NCBI GenBank assembly: GCA_027575765.1
Contig: JANBPT010000057.1
Location: 24,149 to 88,148, forward strand
DNA length: 64,000 bases
Direction of reading: 5' to 3'
DNA from: Tieghemiomyces parasiticus
Lineage: Eukaryota > Kickxellomycota > Dimargaritomycetes > Dimargaritales > Dimargaritaceae
The notes under the pieces are model-generated. The model was not told where the DNA came from. It did no database searches and was given only the letters and a program-made list of their open reading frames with translations. Of the stretch, positions 11,052 to 19,561 are shown in pieces (position 1 is the first letter of the stretch; every line of letters starts with the position of its first letter). The position numbers were made by a program, and so were the translations under genes.

Positions 11052-13616
11052 ATGGGTTTCAGTAAGGCCACCGGCAAAGGCCGGTTGGATAAATACTACC
11101 ATTTGGCCAAAGACCAGGGGTACCGTGCCCGATCCGCCTTCAAGCTCATTCAGCTCAACAAAAAGTACAACTTCTTGGGGTCCTCGCGCTGTGTGGTGGA
11201 CCTGTGCGCGGCCCCCGGCGGTTGGCTGCAAGTGGCCAAGAAGTACATGCCCGTCTCGAGCTTGCTTATCGGTGTGGACTTGACGGCCATCAAGCCCATC
11301 CCAGGTGTCATCACCTTCCAGTCTGATATCACCAGCGAGAAGTGCCGTGCCCAGCTACGTGCCGAGCTCAAGACGTGGAAGGCTGACGTAGTTCTTCACG
11401 ACGGTGCCCCCAACGTGGGTACGGCCTGGGCCCAGGACGCCTTCAGCCAGGCCGAGCTGACCCTGATGTCCCTTAAGCTGGCCGTCGAGTTTCTGGGTCA
11501 AGGTGGTATCTTTGTCACCAAGGTGTTCCGGTCCAAGGACTACAACAACCTGATGTGGGTGTTCAAGCAGCTCTTCCGCAAGGTCGAGGCCACTAAGCCC
11601 CCGTCCTCGCGTAATGTGTCAGCTGAGATCTTCGTGGTGTGCCGCGACTTCATCGCCCCGCGTCGTATCGACCCGCGGTTCCTCGACCCTGCCTACGTGT
11701 TCCAGGAACTGGAGACTGAGGTTGCCGGCCCCACCGTCAACATTCTTCGCCCCGATAAACACATCCGCGCCCGCGATGGTTACGAGGAAGGTAACTACAC
11801 CATGTTCAAGACGATGGACGCCCTGGACTACCTTCGCTCCACCAATCCCACCGACATCTTGGCCCGCTACAACGCCCTTACGTTCGACACCGAATCGAGT
11901 CGCGCTCTGCTCGAAATGCCCGTCACCAACAGCGAAATTCCGGAACTGTGCAAGGATCTGAAGGTCCTTGGCCGTGGTGATTTCCGCTCCCTCATGAAGT
12001 GGCATGCGGCAGTGTCCCGAAAGCACTCGGACCTGGTAGGCCACGGAGTGGCCGGCCAGAAGCGCGCTCGCGAGGAAGGCGAGGAATCGGAAGAGGAGGA
12101 AGAGGAGGAGGACCTCGACCAGCTGGCCAAGTCTGCCCTCAACCGTCAGAAGCGGGAACGCCGCCGTGCCAATGAGAAGAAGCAACGCACCATTATGCGG
12201 CTCCAGCTGGACATGGCGACCCCGGTCGACCTGGCTGATACCTCGGGCGACAAGTCCCGCTCTCTGTTTGACTTGAAGGGCGCCGAGAAGCGTGTAGATA
12301 TCCGGAAGCTCCGCAAGGCCGACATCGAGTCGATCGACGTGGACGAGCTGGAAATGTCGAGCGACGGCGAGTACCTCTACGACCCAACCACGAACGATGG
12401 TATCGAGGTGGACGAGGACTACGGTCCGGACAGCGAGGATGAGCTTGGGAACCTCGAGGAGGAACTCGACCACATGTACGACGAGTACACGCGCATGAAG
12501 CGTGACCGTGACGCCCGCCTCCGTGTTGAGCAGGCCCGGCTGCAGGAGGAGGAGTTCACTGGGTTCGGGGACCGTCCAGCTGATTCCGACGGCGACGCCG
12601 ACAGCGACGAAAATTACGACCGGAATGCACCCTACCCGGGCGGCAGGCCGACCCATGGTGATAGCAGTGATAGTGACGACAGTGACGACGATGATGACGA
12701 GGCGCACGGTAATGCCGTCAGTGATGACGAGACGGAGATGCCTATCGCCCGCGCGCGGACCCAGAAACGTAAGGGGCCCCTCACCGTACACCTTGACGAG
12801 GAAGAGAGCGCCGAGGCCAAGGCGGCCATACAGGCGGGCCGTTTGCCTGGCAAGGCCGCCCTATGGTTTAACCAGCCCATGTTCCAGGGCCTGGACGACG
12901 AAGCTGAGGCGTCCGAAGACGCCATGGACGAGGACGAGATTGAAGAGGTGGCCATATCGTCCGCCGCCGAGGATGACCAGGACCAAGACAAGATCGAGAT
13001 GGTGCCCCGCCAGCCCGAGGCCCCTGCACGCGACCCGAGCCTGATCCTGGATACACCCGAGGCCATGACTCTCGCGTACGCCCTAGCCAACGGCCAAATG
13101 ACCAAGAACGACCTGCTCAACCAGGGATTCCATCGCTGGGCCTTCAACGACACGGAGGGTCTTCCGGACTGGTTCGTGCACGATGAGCGGCGGCACCGGA
13201 AACCCAATCTCCCGGTCACCAAGGAGGCCGTCCGGATACTCCGCGAGAAGCAACGGGCCATCGACGCGCGCCCCATCAAGAAGGTTGCCGAGGCCAAGTC
13301 GCGCAAGAAGTTCAAGGCCTCCCAGCGCCTGGCCAAGGTCCAGAGCAAGGCTAACCACGTCGCCGATAACGACGACCTCACCGAGCGTGAAAAGTCCAAG
13401 GCCATCAACCAGCTTCTCAAGAAGTCCACCAATCCCCAGGGCAAGGAGCAGAAGAAGGTCAGCCTCGTGGTTGCCAAGGGCAAGAATCGCGGCGTGCAGG
13501 GTCGTCCCCAAGGTGTCAAGGGCCGGTACAAGATGGTCGACGCCCGGATGAAGAAGGAAATGCGCGCCACCAAGCGCAAGGCCAAGAAGGCCCAGAAGGG
13601 CCGCAAGAAGAATTAG
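11052..13616 (+). CDS. SPB1: 27S pre-rRNA (ribose-2'-O) methyltransferase Spb1/FTSJ3
   Basis: Intronless, 854 residues, the normal Spb1 length. It is a nucleolar AdoMet-dependent enzyme that 2'-O-methylates the guanosine in the 25S A-loop and is required for 60S maturation. The N-terminal RrmJ/FtsJ domain (about 1-225) shows the AdoMet loop DLCAAPGGW (50-58) and a complete K-D-K-E catalytic tetrad: K31 (RSAFKL), D117 (LHDGAP), K157 (FVTKVFRSKDY) and E192 (SAEIFVV). A DUF3381-type middle region follows (~235-400), then long acidic Glu/Asp runs (around 343-356, 455-490 and 540-590) and a Lys/Arg-rich Spb1_C domain (~690-854) ending in a basic tail for nucleolar and RNA binding. The ATG at 11052 begins MGFSKATGKGRLDKYY, the conserved family start. 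Confidence 0.97.
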   Translation: MGFSKATGKGRLDKYYHLAKDQGYRARSAFKLIQLNKKYNFLGSSRCVVDLCAAPGGWLQVAKKYMPVSSLLIGVDLTAIKPIPGVITFQSDITSEKCRAQLRAELKTWKADVVLHDGAPNVGTAWAQDAFSQAELTLMSLKLAVEFLGQGGIFVTKVFRSKDYNNLMWVFKQLFRKVEATKPPSSRNVSAEIFVVCRDFIAPRRIDPRFLDPAYVFQELETEVAGPTVNILRPDKHIRARDGYEEGNYTMFKTMDALDYLRSTNPTDILARYNALTFDTESSRALLEMPVTNSEIPELCKDLKVLGRGDFRSLMKWHAAVSRKHSDLVGHGVAGQKRAREEGEESEEEEEEEDLDQLAKSALNRQKRERRRANEKKQRTIMRLQLDMATPVDLADTSGDKSRSLFDLKGAEKRVDIRKLRKADIESIDVDELEMSSDGEYLYDPTTNDGIEVDEDYGPDSEDELGNLEEELDHMYDEYTRMKRDRDARLRVEQARLQEEEFTGFGDRPADSDGDADSDENYDRNAPYPGGRPTHGDSSDSDDSDDDDDEAHGNAVSDDETEMPIARARTQKRKGPLTVHLDEEESAEAKAAIQAGRLPGKAALWFNQPMFQGLDDEAEASEDAMDEDEIEEVAISSAAEDDQDQDKIEMVPRQPEAPARDPSLILDTPEAMTLAYALANGQMTKNDLLNQGFHRWAFNDTEGLPDWFVHDERRHRKPNLPVTKEAVRILREKQRAIDARPIKKVAEAKSRKKFKASQRLAKVQSKANHVADNDDLTEREKSKAINQLLKKSTNPQGKEQKKVSLVVAKGKNRGVQGRPQGVKGRYKMVDARMKKEMRATKRKAKKAQKGRKKN

Positions 13617-14214
13617 ATGGCTGGTCGTTTCATTTTTCCGTTCAATTATGCATGCTACACACTTTTATTCTTGGTTTATTGTTTTATGGATGAATGACTA
13701 AAGCTATATATGTTGTCTATTATTTTACACCTAGGTTTTGTCAATACCCAAAGAGGGAGCTCGGGAACGTACACGAAATGACGTACCGGCATGGACCATG
13801 TGGAGAGCCAGGCTGATCAAGAAGCCTATAATCAGGATGTGCCGAGGTATACCCTGGAGAAGAGAGAGGAGGGGGAGGGTCGCCGTAGGGAAGTTAGACT
13901 TGCGGCGGGCGGATATACCCACGGCTAGCGGAGCTAAATGTAGGGCTACCCTTCAAGCTGAGCCCGCACCGTCTTCATGTGCCAACGTAAACCTGTCGGG
14001 AGCGACAGTGTCCGACTTTTATCTACACTTTGACTCCCCCCTGTAGTTCTACCCGACCGTTCACCCGCGACTGCTACGTTTTTTCTATACCTACATCTGA
14101 CTCTCCGCATTAACCCTCTTCCATGTACCACTACCCTCTAGCCTGTCTATAGGCCTTTATCTTACTCCGCCGCCCCACGTAATCTCCACCCAACCCTTTC
14201 CTCCCTTTTCCGAA
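13617..14214. other. Intergenic between SPB1 and TSC13
   Basis: About 600 bp containing the SPB1 3' end and the TSC13 promoter. Only short open frames without motifs; pyrimidine-rich just upstream of the TSC13 ATG. Confidence 0.5.
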
Positions 14215-15147
14215 ATGCAGATCCGCGTCGAGAAGCGGAGCAAGAAGTCCACCGACGGCACCGCTGAAAGGGCCCCCCGCGGTCCGTTCCCGCTGTCCCT
14301 GGAGCTGTCGGACGATGCCTCCGTCCAGGAACTCAAAGCTGCCATCGCCAAGCAGGCCCCGAAGCTCACCCCGGAACGCCAGCGCCTGACGCTGGACGGC
14401 CAGGCCCTCCTGGACGACCGCAGGTCTCTGACCGACGCCGGACTGCGTGTGGGGTCGGTGGTTCAGGTGAAGGATCTGGGCCCGCAGGTGGGTTGGCGCA
14501 CTACGTTCATTTGTGAGTACGCCGGACCGCTTCTAGCCAACCCGCTCTTCTACCTCCTCTCGCGTACGGTCTACGGGGTGGATTTTACCCACAGCCCGCT
14601 GCAGACGCTGGCTCTGATCATGTTCGAGGCGCACTTTGTGAAGCGTTTGTACGAGACGGTGTTTGTGCACAAGTTCAGCAACGGCACCATGCCCCTGTTG
14701 AATCTGGTCAAGAATACGGCCTACTACACCCTGCTGGCCGGTGTCAGCGTGGGGTTCTGGGTGTACGGGCCTTGGTACGGTGCCCACGACGCGCGCAGCG
14801 TGCGTTCCCCTTTCGAGACCTACGTGGCCGTGGGCCTATTCGTGTTTGCCGAGGTGTCCAACTACGTGACCCATGCCAACCTGAGCAGCCTCCGTCCGCC
14901 CGGCACCCGTGTCCGCAAAATTCCCCGTGGGTACGGCTTCGATCTGGTGAGCTGCCCCAACTACACCTTTGAGATCTTGGCTTGGGTGGCCTTTACCTAC
15001 TATACCCGCAGTCTCGCCGCTCTGGCCTTCACGTTGGCCGGCGCCGGCCAGATGTACGTGTGGGCCGTCAAGAAGCACCGCAACTACCGCCGCGAGTTCC
15101 CCGACTACCCCAAGAATCGCAAGGCCCTGATCCCGTTCCTCTTGTAG
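14215..15147 (+). CDS. TSC13: Very-long-chain trans-2,3-enoyl-CoA reductase
   Basis: Intronless, 310 residues, equal to the Tsc13/TECR family size. It catalyses the last, NADPH-dependent step of each ER fatty-acid elongation cycle that makes very-long-chain fatty acids for sphingolipids. An N-terminal ubiquitin-like region (about 1-88) is typical of the family; a multi-pass membrane steroid-5-alpha-reductase-type domain follows (~95-310). Conserved pieces include EAHFVKRLYETVFVHKFS (141-155) with K143, the YVTHANL loop (217-223), the SCPNYTFE block (247-253) with Y250, corresponding to the essential Tyr of yeast Tsc13, and the C-terminal motif HRNYRREFPDYPKNRKALIPFLL region. All key residues are present. 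It follows SPB1 on the same strand but has its own promoter region. Confidence 0.96.
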   Translation: MQIRVEKRSKKSTDGTAERAPRGPFPLSLELSDDASVQELKAAIAKQAPKLTPERQRLTLDGQALLDDRRSLTDAGLRVGSVVQVKDLGPQVGWRTTFICEYAGPLLANPLFYLLSRTVYGVDFTHSPLQTLALIMFEAHFVKRLYETVFVHKFSNGTMPLLNLVKNTAYYTLLAGVSVGFWVYGPWYGAHDARSVRSPFETYVAVGLFVFAEVSNYVTHANLSSLRPPGTRVRKIPRGYGFDLVSCPNYTFEILAWVAFTYYTRSLAALAFTLAGAGQMYVWAVKKHRNYRREFPDYPKNRKALIPFLL

Positions 15148-15878
15148 GTCTCAGTGGGCCGTGTCGTCCCTTTGACCTTCTCTGGTTGTATATCCTCTCT
15201 AGTTTGCTGCGTAGGGAATTTATTCCGCCGTACCCTTTTGCACCACCTAATTAAACTTACTATGTGTATCGTGTGCGGAATCCGACGGTGATGCATGCCG
15301 GCGGGATTTGGTTAGCGTGGTGGCCCGGTCTGATATAGTTACTACGTCATACACCTCCGGTTTTGGATCAACAAGGCCGTGGTGGTGGGCCCAATAGCAC
15401 CCAAAGCACGTTCTAAGTGACGGATGCACCTAGGGGCAAGACAAGGCTCGCCAACCAGCCTATAGCAGTCCTATCGGTTCCCGGCGGTGAAACTGGGGTT
15501 GCGCGTTTCGACGAACGCCCGCCAAGCCAGTGGATAAGTAGTTCACCTGCCTTGGCGCCGGACCGCTTTACACATTCTTCCTCGTTCGTCTAGCAAAGTT
15601 AACGTTATTTCGGTTCTCCGCGGTTGAAGTAATGGCCAGTCCCCGTTTTCGCTTACTTGATTTTCTCACTTGTGTTCAATCCTCATCGCAATACTAACCA
15701 TATTCAGACTATCCTGCTTGTGCATGCGCGTCACACGTATAGTTATCTCGCTTAACCGCCACGCGTCCTTTTGGAATCGTTTTATCTTTTTTCTGTACCG
15801 TCGGTGTTGCAACCCATCTCTCCATCTCAATACATCGCACTTCAACTGACTAACATAGTGATTAAACTGATAGCAGCC
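15148..15878. other. Intergenic and 5' UTR of MPE1
   Basis: About 730 bp without a convincing gene. The segment just before the MPE1 ATG contains CTAAC-type branch-point-like sequence and AG dinucleotides at 15854 and 15876, so a 5' UTR intron is possible but unproven. Confidence 0.4.
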
Positions 15879-17582
15879 ATGTCGCAGGTTCACTACAAGT
15901 TTAAGGCTGCCAAAGACTACTCATCCATCGTCTTCGATGGCCTTGCCATTTCCGCCTTCGACCTCAAACAGGAAATCCTCAAGGCCAACAAGCTGAACCC
16001 GGAAAGTTTCGACCTTGTACTGAGCAACGCCCAGACCAACGATGAGTACGCAGAAGACAACTCCCTGATCCCGCGCAACACGTCAGTGTTCGTCCGCCGG
16101 ATCCCGGGCAAACCTGGTAAGAGCGGCCTGACCGGCGCCCCCGCCGCCACTACCAACAGTTTCAGCAGCGGCCCTAATAGCGGCAGCGGAGGTGGCGGTG
16201 GAGGCTACACGTCAGCAGCCAGCCGGTCGTACGGCGGATCAGGCACGGGTGCCAACGCCCCAATAAAGGACCAGAGTGCACCCGCGGCCTCGACCGGCTC
16301 ACGCTACGGTGCCTCACCAGCGCTCACCGAGGATGAGCAGATCCAACAGATGTTTCAGCAGTCTTCGCAGCAGTGGGAGCAGCAGGCCGAAGAACTTGCC
16401 ACCAACCACATGCGCAACACCCGGTACCGCCCGCAGGCGCGCGCGTCTGCCGCCCCTTATCAAGTTCCCGCCAGCACCCGGCCGCTCCCGCCCAGCTACG
16501 TGTGCCACCGCTGCGGCCAGAAGGGTCACTGGATCCGGGACTGCCCCTCCGCCGCCGACAAGAACGGACCTCAAAAGAGGTTCAGCCGGACCACGGGAAT
16601 TCCCAAGAGCTTCCTCCAAAAGGTGGATTCTCTCCCGGACGACCGCGGTGCCATGGTCACCGACGACGGCGAAATGGTCGTGGCCCAGGCCAATGACGCC
16701 GCCTGGCAAAAAGCGCAAAAGTATGCCCAGCACAGCGTGGCCACCGAGGACGCCCTCGAAGGTATCAGCGTCCCGGCGGACCTCGCCTGCTCCCTCTGCC
16801 ACCGGCTCCTACGCGACGCCATGACCACACCATGCTGCCAGACCGCTTTTTGTGACGAGTGCATCACCCGTGCCCTCCTCGACCGTGACCCTGAACGCCA
16901 CTTCACCTGTCCATCGTGTAGACAGACTGGAATCGTACCCGATATGTTGCAGCCTCACCCCGACCTGCGCCAACGCGTCGAGCGCCACATTCGCCAGTGG
17001 GTTACCAGCCGTGGCCGCTCAGACCCGACGGGGCCCACCGACTCCAGGCCCGCGACTTCCGAAGGGGGTAGTAATGGCAACGGTAACCGAACGGGTCGGC
17101 AGCGCAACCGTTCTGACCGACCGGGTAAGCCTACCACTCAACCTGACCAGGGCAACCGTCGCATCGAGGTATTCGGCGCATCTTCCAACGGCCCCATGTA
17201 CCCTCCTCCTCACCAGTCATCTTTCGGACCCGGCGGCTACCGCCCACCGTACCAACCGCAGCCAGGGTATGGTAACCCCCATATGGGTTACGGTCGCCCA
17301 CCATACCCTGGCTCCTCCGGGTACCCGATGGGTGCGGGCATGCCGATGAATATGGGCCAGGTACCACATAATTACGGCGACTTCACTAACCATAACGCGC
17401 CATACCAGGCGAATCGGCACAGCAATGGCGGTGGTTATGGCCCGGGCTCCGGAAAGCAGTATGGCCAGGCCAACAATCCAGGCTACGGTGGCGAGGCTCC
17501 GCCTGAAAACCGGCCAGGTAGTAACGGAAATGACCGCCGTCCTTCGTCGCGGTCGCGGTCTCCAGGATCACACAGGCACTGA
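15879..17582 (+). CDS. MPE1: Cleavage and polyadenylation factor subunit Mpe1 (RBBP6-type, DWNN-zinc knuckle-RING)
   Basis: Intronless. I start at the ATG at 15879 because it opens the DWNN domain with the conserved MSQVHYKFKA; the 36-codon in-frame extension upstream has UTR-like composition. The product is 567 residues. In order: DWNN ubiquitin-like domain (1-75), Gly/Ser linker, CCHC zinc knuckle (C209, C212, H217, C222), the Mpe1-typical TGIPKSFL segment (239-246) in the pre-mRNA-contacting region, a RING/U-box-like domain with C304, C307, C319/C320, C325, C328, C344 and C347, then a Pro/Gly/Asn/Tyr-rich disordered tail ending in SRSRSPGSHRH. It is part of the nuclear CPF complex for mRNA 3'-end processing. 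The long Gly-Tyr-rich tail is unlike the short yeast C terminus and nearer to RBBP6-like forms. Confidence 0.94.
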   Translation: MSQVHYKFKAAKDYSSIVFDGLAISAFDLKQEILKANKLNPESFDLVLSNAQTNDEYAEDNSLIPRNTSVFVRRIPGKPGKSGLTGAPAATTNSFSSGPNSGSGGGGGGYTSAASRSYGGSGTGANAPIKDQSAPAASTGSRYGASPALTEDEQIQQMFQQSSQQWEQQAEELATNHMRNTRYRPQARASAAPYQVPASTRPLPPSYVCHRCGQKGHWIRDCPSAADKNGPQKRFSRTTGIPKSFLQKVDSLPDDRGAMVTDDGEMVVAQANDAAWQKAQKYAQHSVATEDALEGISVPADLACSLCHRLLRDAMTTPCCQTAFCDECITRALLDRDPERHFTCPSCRQTGIVPDMLQPHPDLRQRVERHIRQWVTSRGRSDPTGPTDSRPATSEGGSNGNGNRTGRQRNRSDRPGKPTTQPDQGNRRIEVFGASSNGPMYPPPHQSSFGPGGYRPPYQPQPGYGNPHMGYGRPPYPGSSGYPMGAGMPMNMGQVPHNYGDFTNHNAPYQANRHSNGGGYGPGSGKQYGQANNPGYGGEAPPENRPGSNGNDRRPSSRSRSPGSHRH

Positions 17583-17943
17583 CCAATGGTGAAACTCTAT
17601 TCATCTTTTGAAACAGGTGAATGGTAACGCCTTGATAAATACATTGTTTAAATAAGAGTATGATACATACAACATTACATTGGGTAGAGAGAAAACGGAA
17701 ATAATGGTAATGAGGCTTTCAGAAAGAAAAAAATATTTAAAATAATCCCGTATGGAGATTGGAGTAGATAGGTGAAAATCCGGAAATGGAGTGAGTATAT
17801 GGCACAAACTGAACAATTATGGATGGCCGACCGGAAATGAAGGTCGGATGAGCACCATCAAGCGAGGTAAAGTAGGGGAAGAAAAAAAAGTGAGCGGTCA
17901 AAAAGAAAAAAATAGAGGGGGCGCCAATGTACTGTACTCGTTT
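17583..17943. other. Convergent intergenic region
   Basis: AT-rich 360 bp between the 3' ends of MPE1 (+) and the Myb/SANT-like gene (-). A/T tracts such as those near 17640-17660 and 17725-17750 suit 3' ends for both genes; no gene seen. Confidence 0.5.
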
Positions 17944-19311
17944 TTAGAGACGGTGCACCTTGCAGAGAAGGGCAAGACCAGCCCGCAGCTCTTCAGCAGT
18001 ATCGTCAGCGCGACGCTTTTGCCGCTCGTGGAACTCGGCCGACTCCCGTTGGGCGGCAAGGGCCGACTCCATACGGGCGCGGATATCGGCGACGACGGAC
18101 GGGTTAGCAGGGGTGTCCGGGAGTGGAGAGGCACCTGCCATGGTGTGCTCCGTGATACGCGGGAGACGGCCCACGCAACCCGTACGTTCAGAGCTGATGG
18201 GCGGCATCAAACAGTTGATAGTCGCACCGTTGGAAGGAGCGATGGGTTCCAGCATGGAGCTACGGCGGGAGGACGAGGTCGAGGAAGTGGTCGACGAGGA
18301 GGTCGACGGAGCGGTGGGCAGGTAGTGGGCAGAGGGCGAGGTAGTGGTGGTCGGGACGTTGGCCCTGGTTGCCGGAATATCGAGGGCAGAGAGCGCAGAA
18401 GTGGCGGAGAAGCGGTACCGCCGAGGCTCGACCGGGGAGGACGAACCCGGACGGGAACCGTAGGGGCGCGGGCCGTGGCCGTGGACGTGTGAGTAGCTAG
18501 GGTATGGTAGGCGCGCGTAAGGGGTGGGTTGGCCCAGAGAATACTTGCGCGCGTAGCCGCCACCGTGGCGGGCGTGGGGCTCGAAAATGTTCGGGAGACT
18601 GCCCATAGTACGTCTAGGGTACAAGGTTCGCCGCCCGACTTCGTGTCCGACCGGACGCGGGGCACCAGTGGGGATAGAGAGGGTGCAAGTCGGCGGGTGA
18701 GGCGACTCCGCGCGGTGGGGAGCTTGGCCTGGGGTAGGTTTGGGGCCCTGCAGGCCTGTATTAGTGGCGGCGTTGGCCATGGCATTGGCGACTGGCGCGG
18801 TCTTGGCGTTCTGTTCGTAAACGTGTTCTTTTTCGAGGATCACCTTGAGCAGGTCGTAAAATTCGAACGATGTGCGGAGGGTAACCTCGGACTGCCGCGT
18901 GGATGCGGCGTTGGTGAGGATGCGGTGGTATTTCTTTTTAAGGTCGCGTACCTGCTGCTTGATTTGAGATACCTCCCAGACCCGGCCACACTTGCGGAGG
19001 AGGGTCTGCGAAATAACGCGCCAGTGCTCCTCGTGGTTGGTCATTTGCGGCATGTATATGAGAACCTGTTCGAGAAGGGTTTTCTTCTCGGTGAAGTTCC
19101 AGTTGGGGCTCCGTGTTGTTCTAGCCTTCTCGGCAGCCGCTTCCGCCTCGGCCTTGGTTATGACTGTGGAGGATGGACCTGGCGCCGGGACCGCAGCGGC
19201 AACGGGGGAGGTGGTGGATTCCTTGGTAGATAAGGCCGACGAGTCGATCGGGCGGGCGGGCTCCGAGAAAGTATGGGGCGGAGCCATTGCGAGGGCAGTG
19301 GCCACGGACAT
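17944..19311 (-). CDS. Myb/SANT-like (trihelix-type) DNA-binding protein
   Basis: Single exon, 455 residues, ATG at 19311. After a 60-residue Ala/Ser/Pro lead comes a Myb/SANT-like three-helix domain (about 67-150): SPNWNFTEKKTLLEQVL, a middle helix with HWRVISQTLLRK, and a third with IKQQVRDLKKKYHRIL. The spacing of the Trp residues and the basic third helix suit sequence-specific DNA binding. The rest is low-complexity (Pro, His, Tyr, Ser; a poly-Ser/Thr run near residues 345-365), and the last ~45 residues form a probable coiled coil (ARMESALAAQRESAEFHERQ) that could dimerise. It is probably a transcription regulator; targets cannot be told. A second, diverged Myb/SANT-like gene lies at 33.0-34.3 kb. 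A TATA box at 19554-19561 precedes it. Confidence 0.75.
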   Translation of the reverse strand: MSVATALAMAPPHTFSEPARPIDSSALSTKESTTSPVAAAVPAPGPSSTVITKAEAEAAAEKARTTRSPNWNFTEKKTLLEQVLIYMPQMTNHEEHWRVISQTLLRKCGRVWEVSQIKQQVRDLKKKYHRILTNAASTRQSEVTLRTSFEFYDLLKVILEKEHVYEQNAKTAPVANAMANAATNTGLQGPKPTPGQAPHRAESPHPPTCTLSIPTGAPRPVGHEVGRRTLYPRRTMGSLPNIFEPHARHGGGYARKYSLGQPTPYARLPYPSYSHVHGHGPRPYGSRPGSSSPVEPRRYRFSATSALSALDIPATRANVPTTTTSPSAHYLPTAPSTSSSTTSSTSSSRRSSMLEPIAPSNGATINCLMPPISSERTGCVGRLPRITEHTMAGASPLPDTPANPSVVADIRARMESALAAQRESAEFHERQKRRADDTAEELRAGLALLCKVHRL

Positions 19312-19553
19312 GGTGAAAAAGGTATGAGGAGTAAGGATAAAAGGGGGAGCGATGAAAGCTGGTTAGACGTGGAAGAAAGTGAGGCTGTATGGGAGAAGTG
19401 GCTGCAAAGTAGATGTGGCGCACGGTTCGTAAATAAGTATGCGCAAGGCACGTAGGGGAAGAGCCGGGGTGAGCAATTGGGAGGGTTTGCGGTGGTGGTG
19501 GGTGCTGGCACTGTACAAGTGGTGAATTCATCAGAGGGTAGGACTATGGCGGG

Positions 19554-19561
19554 TTTATATA
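19554..19561 (-). promoter_or_regulatory. TATA box of the Myb/SANT-like gene
   Basis: TATATAAA on the minus strand, about 245 bp upstream of the ATG at 19311, correctly oriented for that gene. Confidence 0.45.

Noticed and set aside
11619..12791. A 390-codon open frame on the minus strand inside SPB1
   Set aside because: It is antisense to well-conserved SPB1 codons; GC-rich coding sequence commonly leaves the opposite strand open. Its translation has no motif.
15771..15878. 36-codon N-terminal extension of MPE1
   Set aside because: AT-rich, UTR-like; the conserved DWNN domain begins right at the ATG at 15879.
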